Shown here: positions 1 to 6,973 of the stretch, one piece after another
How the letters are laid out: each line of letters starts with the position of its first letter
Numbering within the stretch: position 1 is the first letter of the stretch
Assembly: GCA_020051025.1 (NCBI GenBank)
Contig: JAGVJS010000214.1
Coordinates: forward strand, 1 to 17,121
Length of the DNA: 17,121 bases
Source: Sphingobium sp.
GTDB taxonomy: Bacteria > Pseudomonadota > Alphaproteobacteria > Sphingomonadales > Sphingomonadaceae
Direction: 5' to 3'
Translations under genes and position numbers: made by a program
The notes under the pieces: generated by a model
Databases searched by the model: none
Seen by the model: only the letters and a program-made list of their open reading frames with translations
What the model was told of the DNA's origin: nothing

Positions 1-168
1 CTGGAGGAACTGGCGGACGAGATCGGGGCGATGCGCGATACGCTGGGGCTGGAGCCATTCGCGCTGCATCCGCAGTTCATGGCAGCCCGGGGGCCGGCAG
101 CCGCCGATGCGGTCGGCGAGCCCAAGCAGGCCAAGGCCTGGCTTGAGCAACTGGGCGCAGACGCCTGA
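1..168 (+). CDS. C-terminal end of an unidentified protein (5' truncated)
   Basis: An open frame runs from the first base of the window to a TGA at 166-168, giving the last 55 residues of a protein whose start lies outside. The codons show the same strong third-position G/C preference as the genes downstream, which supports real coding. The visible tail is rich in Leu, Ala and Glu, includes the stretch LGLEPFALHPQF and ends in WLEQLGADA, probably a terminal helix. I do not recognise the family. It is co-directional with proS, whose start lies 53 to 101 bases downstream depending on the codon chosen, so the two could share a transcript. Confidence 0.6.
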   Translation: MEELADEIGAMRDTLGLEPFALHPQFMAARGPAAADAVGEPKQAKAWLEQLGADA

Positions 169-269
169 AACCATCATTATCCGGCCCTTCCGGGGGTCGA
201 CAGGCATGGCGCGTCTGGCCTATGGCGCGCCATTCTCTTTTTCCGATTTCAGCCAAGGTCCGCACCCAA

Positions 270-1796
270 GTGAAGCACGCCCTTAACGTCACCCGCGAAC
301 AGGATTTCGCCGCCTGGTATCAGGCCGTCATCACCGAAGCTGACATGGCCGAGGAAAGCGGCGTGCGCGGTTGCATGGTCATCCGCCCATGGGGCTATGG
401 CATCTGGGAACGGATCCAGAAGCTGCTGGACGACCAGATCAAGGCGACCGGCCACGAAAATTGCTATTTCCCGCTGTTCATACCGCTATCCTATTTCGAG
501 AAGGAAGCTGAGCATGTCGACGGCTTCGCCAAGGAAATGGCGGTCGTCACCCATCATCGCCTGATCCAGAAGGACGGCAAGATGGTGCCCGATCCCGAGG
601 CGAAGCTGGAAGAGCCGCTGGTCGTGCGCCCGACGTCGGAGACGGTGATCGGCGCGGCGTTCAGCCGGTGGGTGCAGAGCTGGCGCGACCTGCCGGTGCT
701 GATCAACCAGTGGGCGAACGTCGTCCGCTGGGAAATGCGCACCCGCATGTTCCTGCGCACCGCCGAGTTCCTATGGCAGGAAGGCCATACCGCGCACGCC
801 ACCGTCGACGAGGCGATGGAAGAGACGCTCAAGATGCTGGAAGTCTATCGCAGCTTCGCCGAGGATTGCGTCGGCCTGCCGGTGGTAGCGGGCGAAAAGC
901 CGGAGAATGAACGTTTCCCCGGCGCCGTCGCAACCTACTCGATCGAGGCGATGATGCAGGACGGCAAGGCGTTGCAGGCCGGCACCTCGCATTTCCTGGG
1001 CACGACCTTCTCTTCGGCGCAGAATATCAAGTTCCAGAATGCCGAAGGGCAGCAGGAACTGGCGCAGACCACCAGCTGGGGCGTGTCAACTCGGATGATC
1101 GGCGGCCTCATCATGGTGCATGGCGACGATGATGGCCTACGCGTGCCACCGCGCGTCGCCCCCTATCAGATCGTCGTCGTGCCGATGCTGCGCGACAATG
1201 ACGAAGATGCCGCGATCGTCAATTATTGCACCGATCTGGTGAGCCAGTTGAATAGCCTTGACGCGTTCCGTGAGCCGGTGCGCGCGCTGCTCGACAAGCG
1301 GGCGGCCAAGGCTGCGAACAAACGCTGGGGCTGGGTAAAGAAAGGCGCGCCGATCGTGATCGAAGTGGGCGGCCGCGATGTGGCCGGCGGCAATGTGTCG
1401 GTCATCCGCCGCGACCGCCTGTATCGCGAGGATGGCAAGCTCGACAGCCAGGTCGTCGCCAAGGGCGATTTCGTGGCGCAGGCGACGGCGATGCTGGAGG
1501 ATATCCAGTCGTCGCTGTTCGCGGACGCCAAGGCACGGCTGGACGGCAATATCGACCGGTCGATCACCGATCTCGATGCGCTGAAGGCCTATTTCAAGGT
1601 CGGCAAAAATCCCGGCTGGGCGCTGGTGCAGTGGGCCAAGCCGACTGGTGAGGCGCTGGAGAAGGTGGTGCAGTGGCTGAAGGGCGAGAAGCTGACCCTG
1701 CGCAACGTGCCGACCGATGCGGACGCGGCGGATGGTGTGTGCATCTTCACTGGCGAGAAGGCCGTGGAGCGTGTTCTGGTGGGACGCTCTTACTAA
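270..1796 (+). CDS. proS: Prolyl-tRNA synthetase, short archaeal/eukaryal-type
   Basis: Cytoplasmic class II aminoacyl-tRNA synthetase that charges tRNA-Pro with proline. Visible signatures are the RPTSE motif (residues 120-124 from this start), a motif 2 region RWEMRTRMFLRTAEFLWQEG with its conserved arginines, and a motif 3 region containing HGDDDGLRVPP near residues 284-294. An anticodon-binding domain and a C-terminal extension follow. The editing insertion of the long E. coli-type enzyme is absent, and about 508 residues fits the short class. I chose the GTG at 270 because homology-like sequence begins at KHALNVTREQDFAAWYQAV. An in-frame ATG at 222 would add 16 residues of unlike character, and neither start has a convincing ribosome binding site. 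The gene ends 83 bases before the stop of convergent hslU. Confidence 0.95.
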   Translation: MKHALNVTREQDFAAWYQAVITEADMAEESGVRGCMVIRPWGYGIWERIQKLLDDQIKATGHENCYFPLFIPLSYFEKEAEHVDGFAKEMAVVTHHRLIQKDGKMVPDPEAKLEEPLVVRPTSETVIGAAFSRWVQSWRDLPVLINQWANVVRWEMRTRMFLRTAEFLWQEGHTAHATVDEAMEETLKMLEVYRSFAEDCVGLPVVAGEKPENERFPGAVATYSIEAMMQDGKALQAGTSHFLGTTFSSAQNIKFQNAEGQQELAQTTSWGVSTRMIGGLIMVHGDDDGLRVPPRVAPYQIVVVPMLRDNDEDAAIVNYCTDLVSQLNSLDAFREPVRALLDKRAAKAANKRWGWVKKGAPIVIEVGGRDVAGGNVSVIRRDRLYREDGKLDSQVVAKGDFVAQATAMLEDIQSSLFADAKARLDGNIDRSITDLDALKAYFKVGKNPGWALVQWAKPTGEALEKVVQWLKGEKLTLRNVPTDADAADGVCIFTGEKAVERVLVGRSY

Positions 1797-1799
1797 AAG

Positions 1800-1869
1800 C
1801 TGTTCCCCGGCGAAGGCCGGGGTCCAGTTGAAACGGCAGAACTGGACCCCGGCCTTCGCCGGGGAACAG
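1800..1869. repeat. Perfect 30-bp inverted repeat between convergent genes, likely bidirectional terminator / REP-like element
   Basis: Arms at 1800-1829 and 1840-1869 are exact reverse complements over 30 bp, around a 10-base spacer. Each arm also carries its own small hairpin: CCCCGGC-GAAG-GCCGGGG at 1805-1822 and its mirror at 1847-1864. That makes a paired REP/BIME-like unit. It sits exactly between the stop of proS and the stop of hslU, so it could end transcription from both sides even though no long T-tract follows. I recall the core (GGGGTCCAG next to CCGGCGAAGGCC) as recurring many times in sphingomonad and related genomes. That is memory, not a search made here. Confidence 0.85.
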
Positions 1870-1878
1870 TCACTTCAA

Positions 1879-3180
1879 TCACAGCACATATTTGCTGAGG
1901 TCCGTGTCGTGCGCGACGGCCGATAGTTGCTTGTCGACATAGGCCTGATCGATCACCAGCGTTTCGCCGCGGCGGTCTTCCGCCTCGAAGCTGACATCCT
2001 CCAGCAGCTTTTCCATCACCGTCTGGAGCCGGCGGGCGCCGATATTCTCGATCTCGCTGTTCACGTCCGCCGCGATCTTGGCGACGGCGCGGATGCCTTC
2101 GGGTGTCAGGTCGATCGTAACCTCTTCCGTCGCCAGCAGAGCGCGATATTGCGCGACGAGGCTGGCCTTGGTGTCGGAGAGGATGGCGACGAAATCCTCT
2201 TCCGTCAGCGCTTTCAGTTCGACGCGGATCGGCAGGCGCCCCTGGAGTTCGGGCAGCAGGTCGCTGGGCTTGGCGACATGGAAGGCGCCCGACGCGATGA
2301 ACAGGATATGGTCGGTCTTGAGCGGGCCATATTTTGTCGAGACGGTCGTGCCTTCGATCAGCGGCAACAGGTCGCGCTGGACACCTTCCCGGCTGACGGA
2401 GCCGCCGCGCACGTCGCTGACCGCGATCTTGTCGATCTCGTCGAGGAAGACGATGCCATTCTGCTCGGCGCTGGTAATGGCGACACGGGCGACATCGTCC
2501 TGATCAAGGCGTTTGTCCTGCTCTTCCTCGACCAGCTTGTCCCAGGCGTCCGCGACCCGCATCTTGCGGCGCTTTTTCTGCTGCTGACCGAAAGCCTTGG
2601 ACATCATGTCGGACAGGTTGATCATGCCAACCTGTCCGCCCATGCCGGGGATTTCCATCGGCATGGAGGGGCTGTCGGCTACCTCTACTTCGACTTCGAC
2701 CTCGTTCATCTGGTCGTTTTCGATCTTCTGGCGGAAAGACAGGCGCGTGGCCTCGCTCGCTTCCTTGCCGGTCAGTGCGTCGAGCAGGCGGGCCATGGCG
2801 GCTTCGGAGGCGGCTTCGCGCACGGCCTCGCGGCGGCGTTCCTTTTCCAGACGCACGGCTTCCTCGACCAGATCGCGGACAATCTGTTCGACGTCGCGAC
2901 CGACATAGCCGACCTCTGTGAACTTGGTCGCTTCGACCTTCACGAAGGGGGCGTCGGCCAATTTGGCGAGGCGACGGCTGATTTCCGTCTTGCCGCAGCC
3001 CGTCGGCCCGATCATCAGGATGTTCTTGGGCGTCACCTCGTCGCGCAGATCGGCGGGCAGGTGCTGGCGCCGCCAGCGGTTACGGAGCGCCACGGCGACA
3101 GCGCGCTTGGCGTCATGCTGGCCGATGATATGCGCGTCCAGCGCGGCGACGATGGCTTTGGGGGTCAGATTGTCGTTCAT
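1879..3180 (-). CDS. hslU: HslU, ATPase subunit of the HslUV protease
   Basis: AAA+ unfoldase that recognises and unfolds substrates and feeds them into the HslV peptidase in the cytoplasm. In the 433-residue product, Walker A is GPTGCGKT (58-65) and the pore loop GYVG is at 91-94. A long charged, Glu-rich intermediate (I) domain follows, including an EVEVEVEV stretch. Walker B is in [12 protein letters not shown], and the sensor/arginine region is in [14 protein letters not shown]. The C-terminus, DLSKYVL, resembles the HslU tail that inserts into HslV to activate it. Length is normal for the family. It lies 17 bases downstream of hslV on the same strand, the usual hslVU order, so co-transcription is expected. 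The ATG at 3180 is the start that gives the family N-terminus ([17 protein letters not shown]). Confidence 0.97.
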   Translation of the reverse strand: MNDNLTPKAIVAALDAHIIGQHDAKRAVAVALRNRWRRQHLPADLRDEVTPKNILMIGPTGCGKTEISRRLAKLADAPFVKVEATKFTEVGYVGRDVEQIVRDLVEEAVRLEKERRREAVREAASEAAMARLLDALTGKEASEATRLSFRQKIENDQMNEVEVEVEVADSPSMPMEIPGMGGQVGMINLSDMMSKAFGQQQKKRRKMRVADAWDKLVEEEQDKRLDQDDVARVAITSAEQNGIVFLDEIDKIAVSDVRGGSVSREGVQRDLLPLIEGTTVSTKYGPLKTDHILFIASGAFHVAKPSDLLPELQGRLPIRVELKALTEEDFVAILSDTKASLVAQYRALLATEEVTIDLTPEGIRAVAKIAADVNSEIENIGARRLQTVMEKLLEDVSFEAEDRRGETLVIDQAYVDKQLSAVAHDTDLSKYVL

Positions 3181-3197
3181 GATCTTTTCTTGAAATC

Positions 3198-3764
3198 TCA
3201 GTTGGCGCTGTCGAGCGTTTCGATCGTCAGCTGGTCATTGGTGTAGACGCAGATGTCGGCGGCCACGCCCATCGCCTTGCGGGCGAGAGTTTCGGCATCC
3301 TGTTCATAGTCCACCAGCGCGCGGGCGGCGGCCAGGGCGAAATTGCCGCCCGAACCGATGGCGGCGACACCGCCCAGTGGCTCCAGGACGTCGCCATTGC
3401 CGGTGAGGATCAGCGTCACATCCTTATCCGCGACGATCATCATCGCTTCCAGATTGCGCAGATATTTGTCCGTGCGCCAGTCCTTGGCCAGTTCCACCGC
3501 GGACCGCATCAATTGGCCGTTATGGCGCTCCAGCTTGGCTTCGAGCCGTTCGAACAGGGTGAAGGCATCGGCGGTTGCACCGGCGAAACCGCCGATCACG
3601 CTGCCGTCATGCAGGCGGCGAACCTTGCGGGCGTTGGGCTTCATCACAGTCTGCCCCATGGAAACCTGGCCGTCGCCGGCAACGACAACCTTCCCATTCT
3701 TGCGGACGGACATGATGGTGGTGCCATGCCAGACCGGCATGGAAGAGCTGCGTTGGTCGTTCAT
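3198..3764 (-). CDS. hslV: HslV, peptidase subunit of the HslUV protease
   Basis: Threonine protease subunit that forms the double-hexamer core of HslUV. The catalytic Thr is the first T of [10 protein letters not shown], followed by the family signature [23 protein letters not shown], which is very strongly conserved. With the ATG at 3764 the product is 188 residues, and the active Thr is residue 15, after a 14-residue leader ending WHG. This suggests the leader must be processed; E. coli-type proteins lose only the Met. A longer frame to 3812 and an internal Met at 3740 are alternatives. I prefer 3764 because MNDQ... is followed by the alphaproteobacterial-looking MPVWHGTTI. No clear Shine-Dalgarno sequence precedes any of these starts. 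It is first in the hslVU pair. Confidence 0.93.
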   Translation of the reverse strand: MNDQRSSSMPVWHGTTIMSVRKNGKVVVAGDGQVSMGQTVMKPNARKVRRLHDGSVIGGFAGATADAFTLFERLEAKLERHNGQLMRSAVELAKDWRTDKYLRNLEAMMIVADKDVTLILTGNGDVLEPLGGVAAIGSGGNFALAAARALVDYEQDAETLARKAMGVAADICVYTNDQLTIETLDSAN

Positions 3765-3772
3765 GGGGCGGC

Positions 3773-3801
3773 ATATGGGACGCTGTGCCGCCCGGTGCAA
3801 G
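3773..3801 (-). promoter_or_regulatory. Possible heat-shock (sigma-32-like) promoter for hslVU
   Basis: On the minus strand CTTGCA (3801-3796) and CCATAT (3778-3773) are separated by 17 bases. This resembles the CTTG...C-[CT]-AT-rich pattern of alphaproteobacterial RpoH promoters, and hslVU is a classic heat-shock operon. Transcription would begin about 7 bases past the second box, almost at the ATG at 3764, which would explain the lack of a ribosome binding site. The match is imperfect and judged by eye. Confidence 0.35.
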
Positions 3802-3880
3802 TCGCACCGCACACTGCGGCGGAACGTGTCATTTCGGCGACAATATTCTTACAAATCGTTCAGGAACAAAAGTCGATCAA

Positions 3881-3909
3881 TTGACATTGTGCAGTGCACA
3901 ACCAATGAT
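3881..3909 (+). promoter_or_regulatory. Sigma-70-type promoter for the 62-residue protein gene
   Basis: A perfect TTGACA (3881-3886) is followed, after 17 bases, by AATGAT (3904-3909), which matches 4 of 6 positions of TATAAT. Transcription would start near 3916, giving a leader of about 25 bases with a GAGG ribosome binding site at 3930-3933 before the ATG at 3941. The surrounding bases are more AT-rich than the coding flanks, as expected for a promoter. Confidence 0.5.
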
Positions 3910-3940
3910 CGGCAACCTTATTCGAAAGCGAGGACGGATC

Positions 3941-4129
3941 ATGTCTCTCAAAGCCAGGGCTCAGGAAAAGGTCGAGCGGGCGGGTATTTCCAATTATTCG
4001 TTCGATCAGGATGTGCTGGTCATGTGCGGCGTGCGCTATACGATCGAGGCTTGCGAATGCGGCCAGCCCGATTGCGACGGCGTCCAGCTGAACAAGAATG
4101 CAACCGTCATCGGGCGTGCCATCCAGTGA
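3941..4129 (+). CDS. Small conserved-looking cysteine-containing protein, function unknown
   Basis: A 62-residue frame starts at an ATG preceded by GAGG with a 7-base gap and by a good promoter, so expression is likely. The product has four cysteines (29, 38, 40 and 45), three of them in ACECGQPDCDG. That spacing could bind a metal or form a small zinc knuckle, although this is inference. The N-terminus is basic and amphipathic (SLKARAQEKVERAG), and the rest looks like a compact beta-rich fold. There is no signal peptide or membrane segment, so it is probably cytoplasmic. It is divergent from hslV across a 176-base gap and convergent with the entericidin-like gene. I do not recognise a named family. 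Confidence 0.75.
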   Translation: MSLKARAQEKVERAGISNYSFDQDVLVMCGVRYTIEACECGQPDCDGVQLNKNATVIGRAIQ

Positions 4130-4167
4130 TATAAGGTCAGGGGGCCAATCGCACCCTTGTTACCCCG

Positions 4168-4296
4168 TCAATGAATGGCGTCTTTGCCCGCACGACCCAC
4201 CGATTCGATATCCCGGCCGACACCCTGAACCGTATTGCAGGCGGCGAGCGCTGTAAGCAGCAGGCTACCGATCAGCAGGGCGAGGGTTTGACGCAT
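4168..4296 (-). CDS. Entericidin-like small lipoprotein
   Basis: A 42-residue frame runs from the ATG at 4296 to the TGA at 4168. It begins with a short basic n-region and a hydrophobic core (MRQTLALLIGSLLLTALAAC), giving a lipobox LAAC with Cys20 as the lipidated residue. The mature part, CNTVQGVGRDIESVGRAGKD, is typical of the EcnA/EcnB entericidin family: N-T-V-Q/x-G-x-G-x-D-I followed by an Ala/Gly/Asp tail. Entericidins are tiny envelope lipoproteins linked to stationary-phase and envelope-stress responses; the role here is inferred. The gene is below common length cut-offs and is easily missed. The ribosome binding site is weak (GTGGA about 8 bases upstream). It lies 38 bases from the end of the convergent 62-residue gene. 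Confidence 0.88.
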   Translation of the reverse strand: MRQTLALLIGSLLLTALAACNTVQGVGRDIESVGRAGKDAIH

Positions 4297-4326
4297 AGAG
4301 ATTCCACTTTCTAAGATTGAAAGCTG

Positions 4327-4376
4327 TTTATAGGCACCGATCGGGAAAACGGGAATGCATTTTGCATCAAATTGAT
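4327..4376 (-). promoter_or_regulatory. Candidate promoter and palindromes upstream of the entericidin-like gene
   Basis: On the minus strand a CCTATAAA stretch gives a -10-like TATAAA (complement of 4327-4332), which would place the start of transcription about 24 bases before the ATG. No good -35 is visible, a pattern that can be seen with stationary-phase sigma factors. Just upstream are two short palindromes in AT-rich DNA, ATGCA-TTT-TGCAT (4355-4367) and ATCAA-A-TTGAT (4366-4376). They overlap by two bases and could be regulator sites. Confidence 0.35.
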
Positions 4377-4385
4377 AAGAGCATG

Positions 4386-4391
4386 TTGACA
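4386..4391 (+). promoter_or_regulatory. Possible -35 element for the tRNA-Val gene
   Basis: A perfect TTGACA lies 42 bases upstream of the mature tRNA 5' end, in the expected direction and at a plausible distance. The sequence 16 to 18 bases further on (CCAAAGG) is a poor -10 box, so the assignment is weak. Confidence 0.25.
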
Positions 4392-4432
4392 GGCTGTGCC
4401 ATGGGTGCCAAAGGCCGCCTCCTCCTTACAGG

Positions 4433-4507
4433 GGGCGCGTAGCTCAGCGGTAGAGCACACCCTTCACACGGGTGGGGTCACAGGTTCAATCCCTGTCGCG
4501 CCCACCA
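4433..4507 (+). tRNA. tRNA-Val, anticodon CAC
   Basis: A complete cloverleaf can be drawn by hand. The acceptor stem is GGGCGCG (4433-4439) with CGCGCCC (4497-4503). The D stem is GCTC/GAGC (4442-4445 with 4453-4456). The anticodon stem is CACCC/GGGTG (4458-4462 with 4470-4474) around the loop TTCACAC, so the anticodon at 4465-4467 is CAC and reads the valine codon GUG. The T stem is ACAGG/CCTGT around TTCAATC. The discriminator is A and the terminal CCA (4505-4507) is encoded. All stems are perfectly paired. No integrase or attachment-site duplication is visible next to it. Confidence 0.97.
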
Positions 4508-4525
4508 TCCTTGGCAAGAGGATGG
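4505..4525 (+). terminator. Weak hairpin just after the tRNA
   Basis: CCATCCT (4505-4511) and AGGATGG (4519-4525) form a 7-bp stem with a 7-base loop that begins within the tRNA CCA end. There is no direct T-tract; the first T-rich bases come about 10 bases later. It may help end or process the tRNA transcript, but it could be chance. Confidence 0.25.
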
Positions 4526-4623
4526 CAGGACAGATTATTTCCCGGCATTGATCTTTTCTGATCCGACGCGCTAAGCCGTCGGCTTCAAGCGGTGCGTTTT
4601 CGCGCCGACCGGAAAGGATATTC

Positions 4624-6861
4624 ATGCCTCCCCATCTGAAAGCCGGCACAGCCCTTGGCGCGTTGTTGCTAACCTTCGCCGCTCCCGCTGTTGCGCAGGA
4701 CAAGCTGACGCTGGAGCGCGTCTTCGCCAGCCCCGACCTCGCCGGGCCGCAGCCGCGGGCGTTGAAGCTGTCCCCTGACGGATCGTTGGTGACTTTGCTC
4801 AAACCGCGCGCCGACGAGAAGGAGCGGCTCGACCTGTGGGCAATCGACAGCAAGACCGGCGCCGAACGGATGCTGGTCGATTCGAAGAAGACCGGCAGCG
4901 GCGCAGACCTCAGCGAAGCGGAGAAGATGCAACGTGAGCGGGATCGGAGTGTCGCGGGCAGCACCGGCATTACCAGCTATGACTGGTCGCCGGATGGAAA
5001 GAGCATATTGGTGCCGGTCGATGGCGACCTGTATCTGGCCGCGCTGGACGGGAAGGTACGACGCCTGACCGATACGCCCGACGGCGAATTGAATGGCGTG
5101 GTCAGCCCTAAGGGCGGCTTCGTTTCTTTCGTGCGCGGGGGCAATCTGTTCGCCCAGCCAATTGGGGGCAAAGAACGGCAACTGACCCAAGGCGCAAGTG
5201 ACACGCTGAACTGGGGCGTGGCCGAGTTCGTTGCGCAGGAGGAAATGGACCGGCGCACCGGTTACTGGTGGTCGCCCGATGACGCGCGGATCGCGGTGGC
5301 GCGGGTGGATGAAAGCCCGGTTGGCATCGTCACCCGCACAGCGATCGGCGGGGAGGGAACCAAGGTTTATCAGCAGCGCTATCCGGCCGCCGGTACGCCC
5401 AATGCCATCGTAGACCTGTTCGTGATGAAGCCGGACGGGTCGGGTCAGGTGCAGGTCGATCTCGGCCCGGACAAGGACATCTACCTTGCCCGTGTTGATT
5501 GGTCGAAGGATGGCAAGACACTCTATGTCCAGCGGGAGAGCCGGGATCAGAAAAGACTTGAGCTGCTGGCGGTCGACCCGGCGACGGGCAAGGCAAAAGT
5601 TGCGCTGACCGAAACGGCGAAAAGCTGGATCAATCTGTCCAACAATTTCCAGGCCCTGGGCGACGGCAGTTTCCTGTGGTGGTCGGAAAAGACCGGCCAC
5701 GGCCATCTTTACCGGGTGAGCGGCACTAAATGGACGGCGCTGACCAGCGGTAACTGGGAAGTGCGTGATGTCGTGGGTGTGGATGAGGCCAAGGGCCTGG
5801 TCTATTTCACCGGCAATCGTGAAACGCCGCTGGAACAGCAACTTTATGTGACGTCACTGGGCAAGCCGGGCCAGGCACGGGCGCTAACGCAACAAGGCTG
5901 GTGGAACGACGCGGTGATGGACGGCGCGGCCAGCAAGGTCGTGGTGACGCGGCAGAATGTGGATCAGCCCAAGCAGGTTTATCTGGCGAACAGTGATGGC
6001 AAGCAGTTACAATGGCTGTCGCAGAATGCGCTGACGGGCAACCATCCCTATGCCCCCTATGTCGCCGGGCATGTGAAGACGACATTCGGCACGGTGAAGG
6101 CAGCGGACCGATCGACGCTTTACACCAAGATCATGACCCCGCCGCTGGAGGCCGGGAAGCGCTATCCGGTGTTCATGATCCATTATGGCGGTCCCGGCGG
6201 GGGGCGGCAGGTCACGAACACATGGAGTGGCGCCCTGAACCAGTATCTGGTGGACCGGGGCTGGATCGTCTTTGCCATCGACAATCGCGGGACGCCCGAT
6301 CGTGGCAAGGCGTTCGAGGATCAGCTTTATCGCGCCATGGGCACGGTGGAGGTCGACGACCAGTTGAAGGGTGTGGAATGGCTGAAGACGCAGCCCTTCG
6401 TCGATCCGCAGCGGATCGCTACCTATGGCTGGTCCTATGGCGGATACATGTCCTTGAAGCTGCTGGAAAAGGCGCCGGGCGTGTTCGCCGCCGCCGTGTC
6501 CGGCGCGCCGGTGACGAAATGGGAATTGTACGACACCCATTATACCGAACGCTATCTGGGCAAGCCGCAGGACAAGCCCAGCGCCTATCCGGGGTCCGGC
6601 GCGGTGGATGAGGCGGTGAAGATCAGCGATCCGATGCTGCTGATCCACGGCATGTCCGACGACAATGTTGTGTTCGACAACGCCACCGCGCTGATGGCCA
6701 AGATGCAAGGCGCGGCCGTGCCGTTCCAGATGATGGCCTATCCGGGCCAGACTCACCGCGTCGGCGGGCCGGGCATCAGCGTCCATCTGTGGACGACGAT
6801 CGAGAAGTTCCTGGCGGAGCAGGCGGGCGGGCCTGCGCCGGAGGGCGCAAAATCGAAATAA
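4624..6861 (+). CDS. Secreted prolyl oligopeptidase-family peptidase, DPP IV type (S9B)
   Basis: Predicted periplasmic serine peptidase that removes N-terminal X-Pro or X-Ala dipeptides. The 745-residue product begins with a signal peptide (hydrophobic core ALGALLLTFAAPAVA, cleavage after Ala24). An N-terminal beta-propeller (about 50-500) precedes a C-terminal alpha/beta-hydrolase domain (about 510-735). The catalytic triad is readable: Ser604 in GWSYGG, Asp679 in HGMSDDNV and His711 in GQTHR. The double-Glu motif that anchors the substrate amino group in true DPP IV enzymes is present as Glu206-Glu207 in VAQEEMDRRTGYWWSP. Asn681 matches the P2 carbonyl-binding Asn. Length fits the family. 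AAAGGA at 4613-4618 lies 5 bases before the ATG. A strong terminator follows, so it is probably a single-gene unit. Confidence 0.93.
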   Translation: MPPHLKAGTALGALLLTFAAPAVAQDKLTLERVFASPDLAGPQPRALKLSPDGSLVTLLKPRADEKERLDLWAIDSKTGAERMLVDSKKTGSGADLSEAEKMQRERDRSVAGSTGITSYDWSPDGKSILVPVDGDLYLAALDGKVRRLTDTPDGELNGVVSPKGGFVSFVRGGNLFAQPIGGKERQLTQGASDTLNWGVAEFVAQEEMDRRTGYWWSPDDARIAVARVDESPVGIVTRTAIGGEGTKVYQQRYPAAGTPNAIVDLFVMKPDGSGQVQVDLGPDKDIYLARVDWSKDGKTLYVQRESRDQKRLELLAVDPATGKAKVALTETAKSWINLSNNFQALGDGSFLWWSEKTGHGHLYRVSGTKWTALTSGNWEVRDVVGVDEAKGLVYFTGNRETPLEQQLYVTSLGKPGQARALTQQGWWNDAVMDGAASKVVVTRQNVDQPKQVYLANSDGKQLQWLSQNALTGNHPYAPYVAGHVKTTFGTVKAADRSTLYTKIMTPPLEAGKRYPVFMIHYGGPGGGRQVTNTWSGALNQYLVDRGWIVFAIDNRGTPDRGKAFEDQLYRAMGTVEVDDQLKGVEWLKTQPFVDPQRIATYGWSYGGYMSLKLLEKAPGVFAAAVSGAPVTKWELYDTHYTERYLGKPQDKPSAYPGSGAVDEAVKISDPMLLIHGMSDDNVVFDNATALMAKMQGAAVPFQMMAYPGQTHRVGGPGISVHLWTTIEKFLAEQAGGPAPEGAKSK

Positions 6862-6873
6862 AGTTGCGTTATT

Positions 6874-6905
6874 GAAGGGCTTTGCAGCAGCAAAGCCCTT
6901 CTTTC
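6874..6905 (+). terminator. Rho-independent terminator after the DPP IV-type gene
   Basis: GAAGGGCTTTGC (6874-6885) pairs perfectly with GCAAAGCCCTTC (6890-6901) around an AGCA loop, giving a 12-bp stem followed by TTTCT. It starts 12 bases after the stop codon of the peptidase and isolates it from asd. Confidence 0.88.
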
Positions 6906-6973
6906 TGGACAAATGCGGCCACATCGCTATGGCGCGCAGTCCGCAATTATGCGTTGAAGTGGAGACTTTAGTC

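Noticed and set aside
1927..3246. A 439-codon frame on the + strand opposite hslU and the end of hslV
   Set aside because: Shadow of the strongly conserved hslU coding sequence, with no family motif of its own.
4433..4623. tRNA-Val as an integration site for a genomic island
   Set aside because: No integrase, no repeated tRNA 3' end further along and no change in base composition was seen on either side.
6872..6973. N-terminal extension of asd by 34 residues
   Set aside because: It would be translated through the terminator hairpin, while a good ribosome binding site and the family N-terminus are at 6974.
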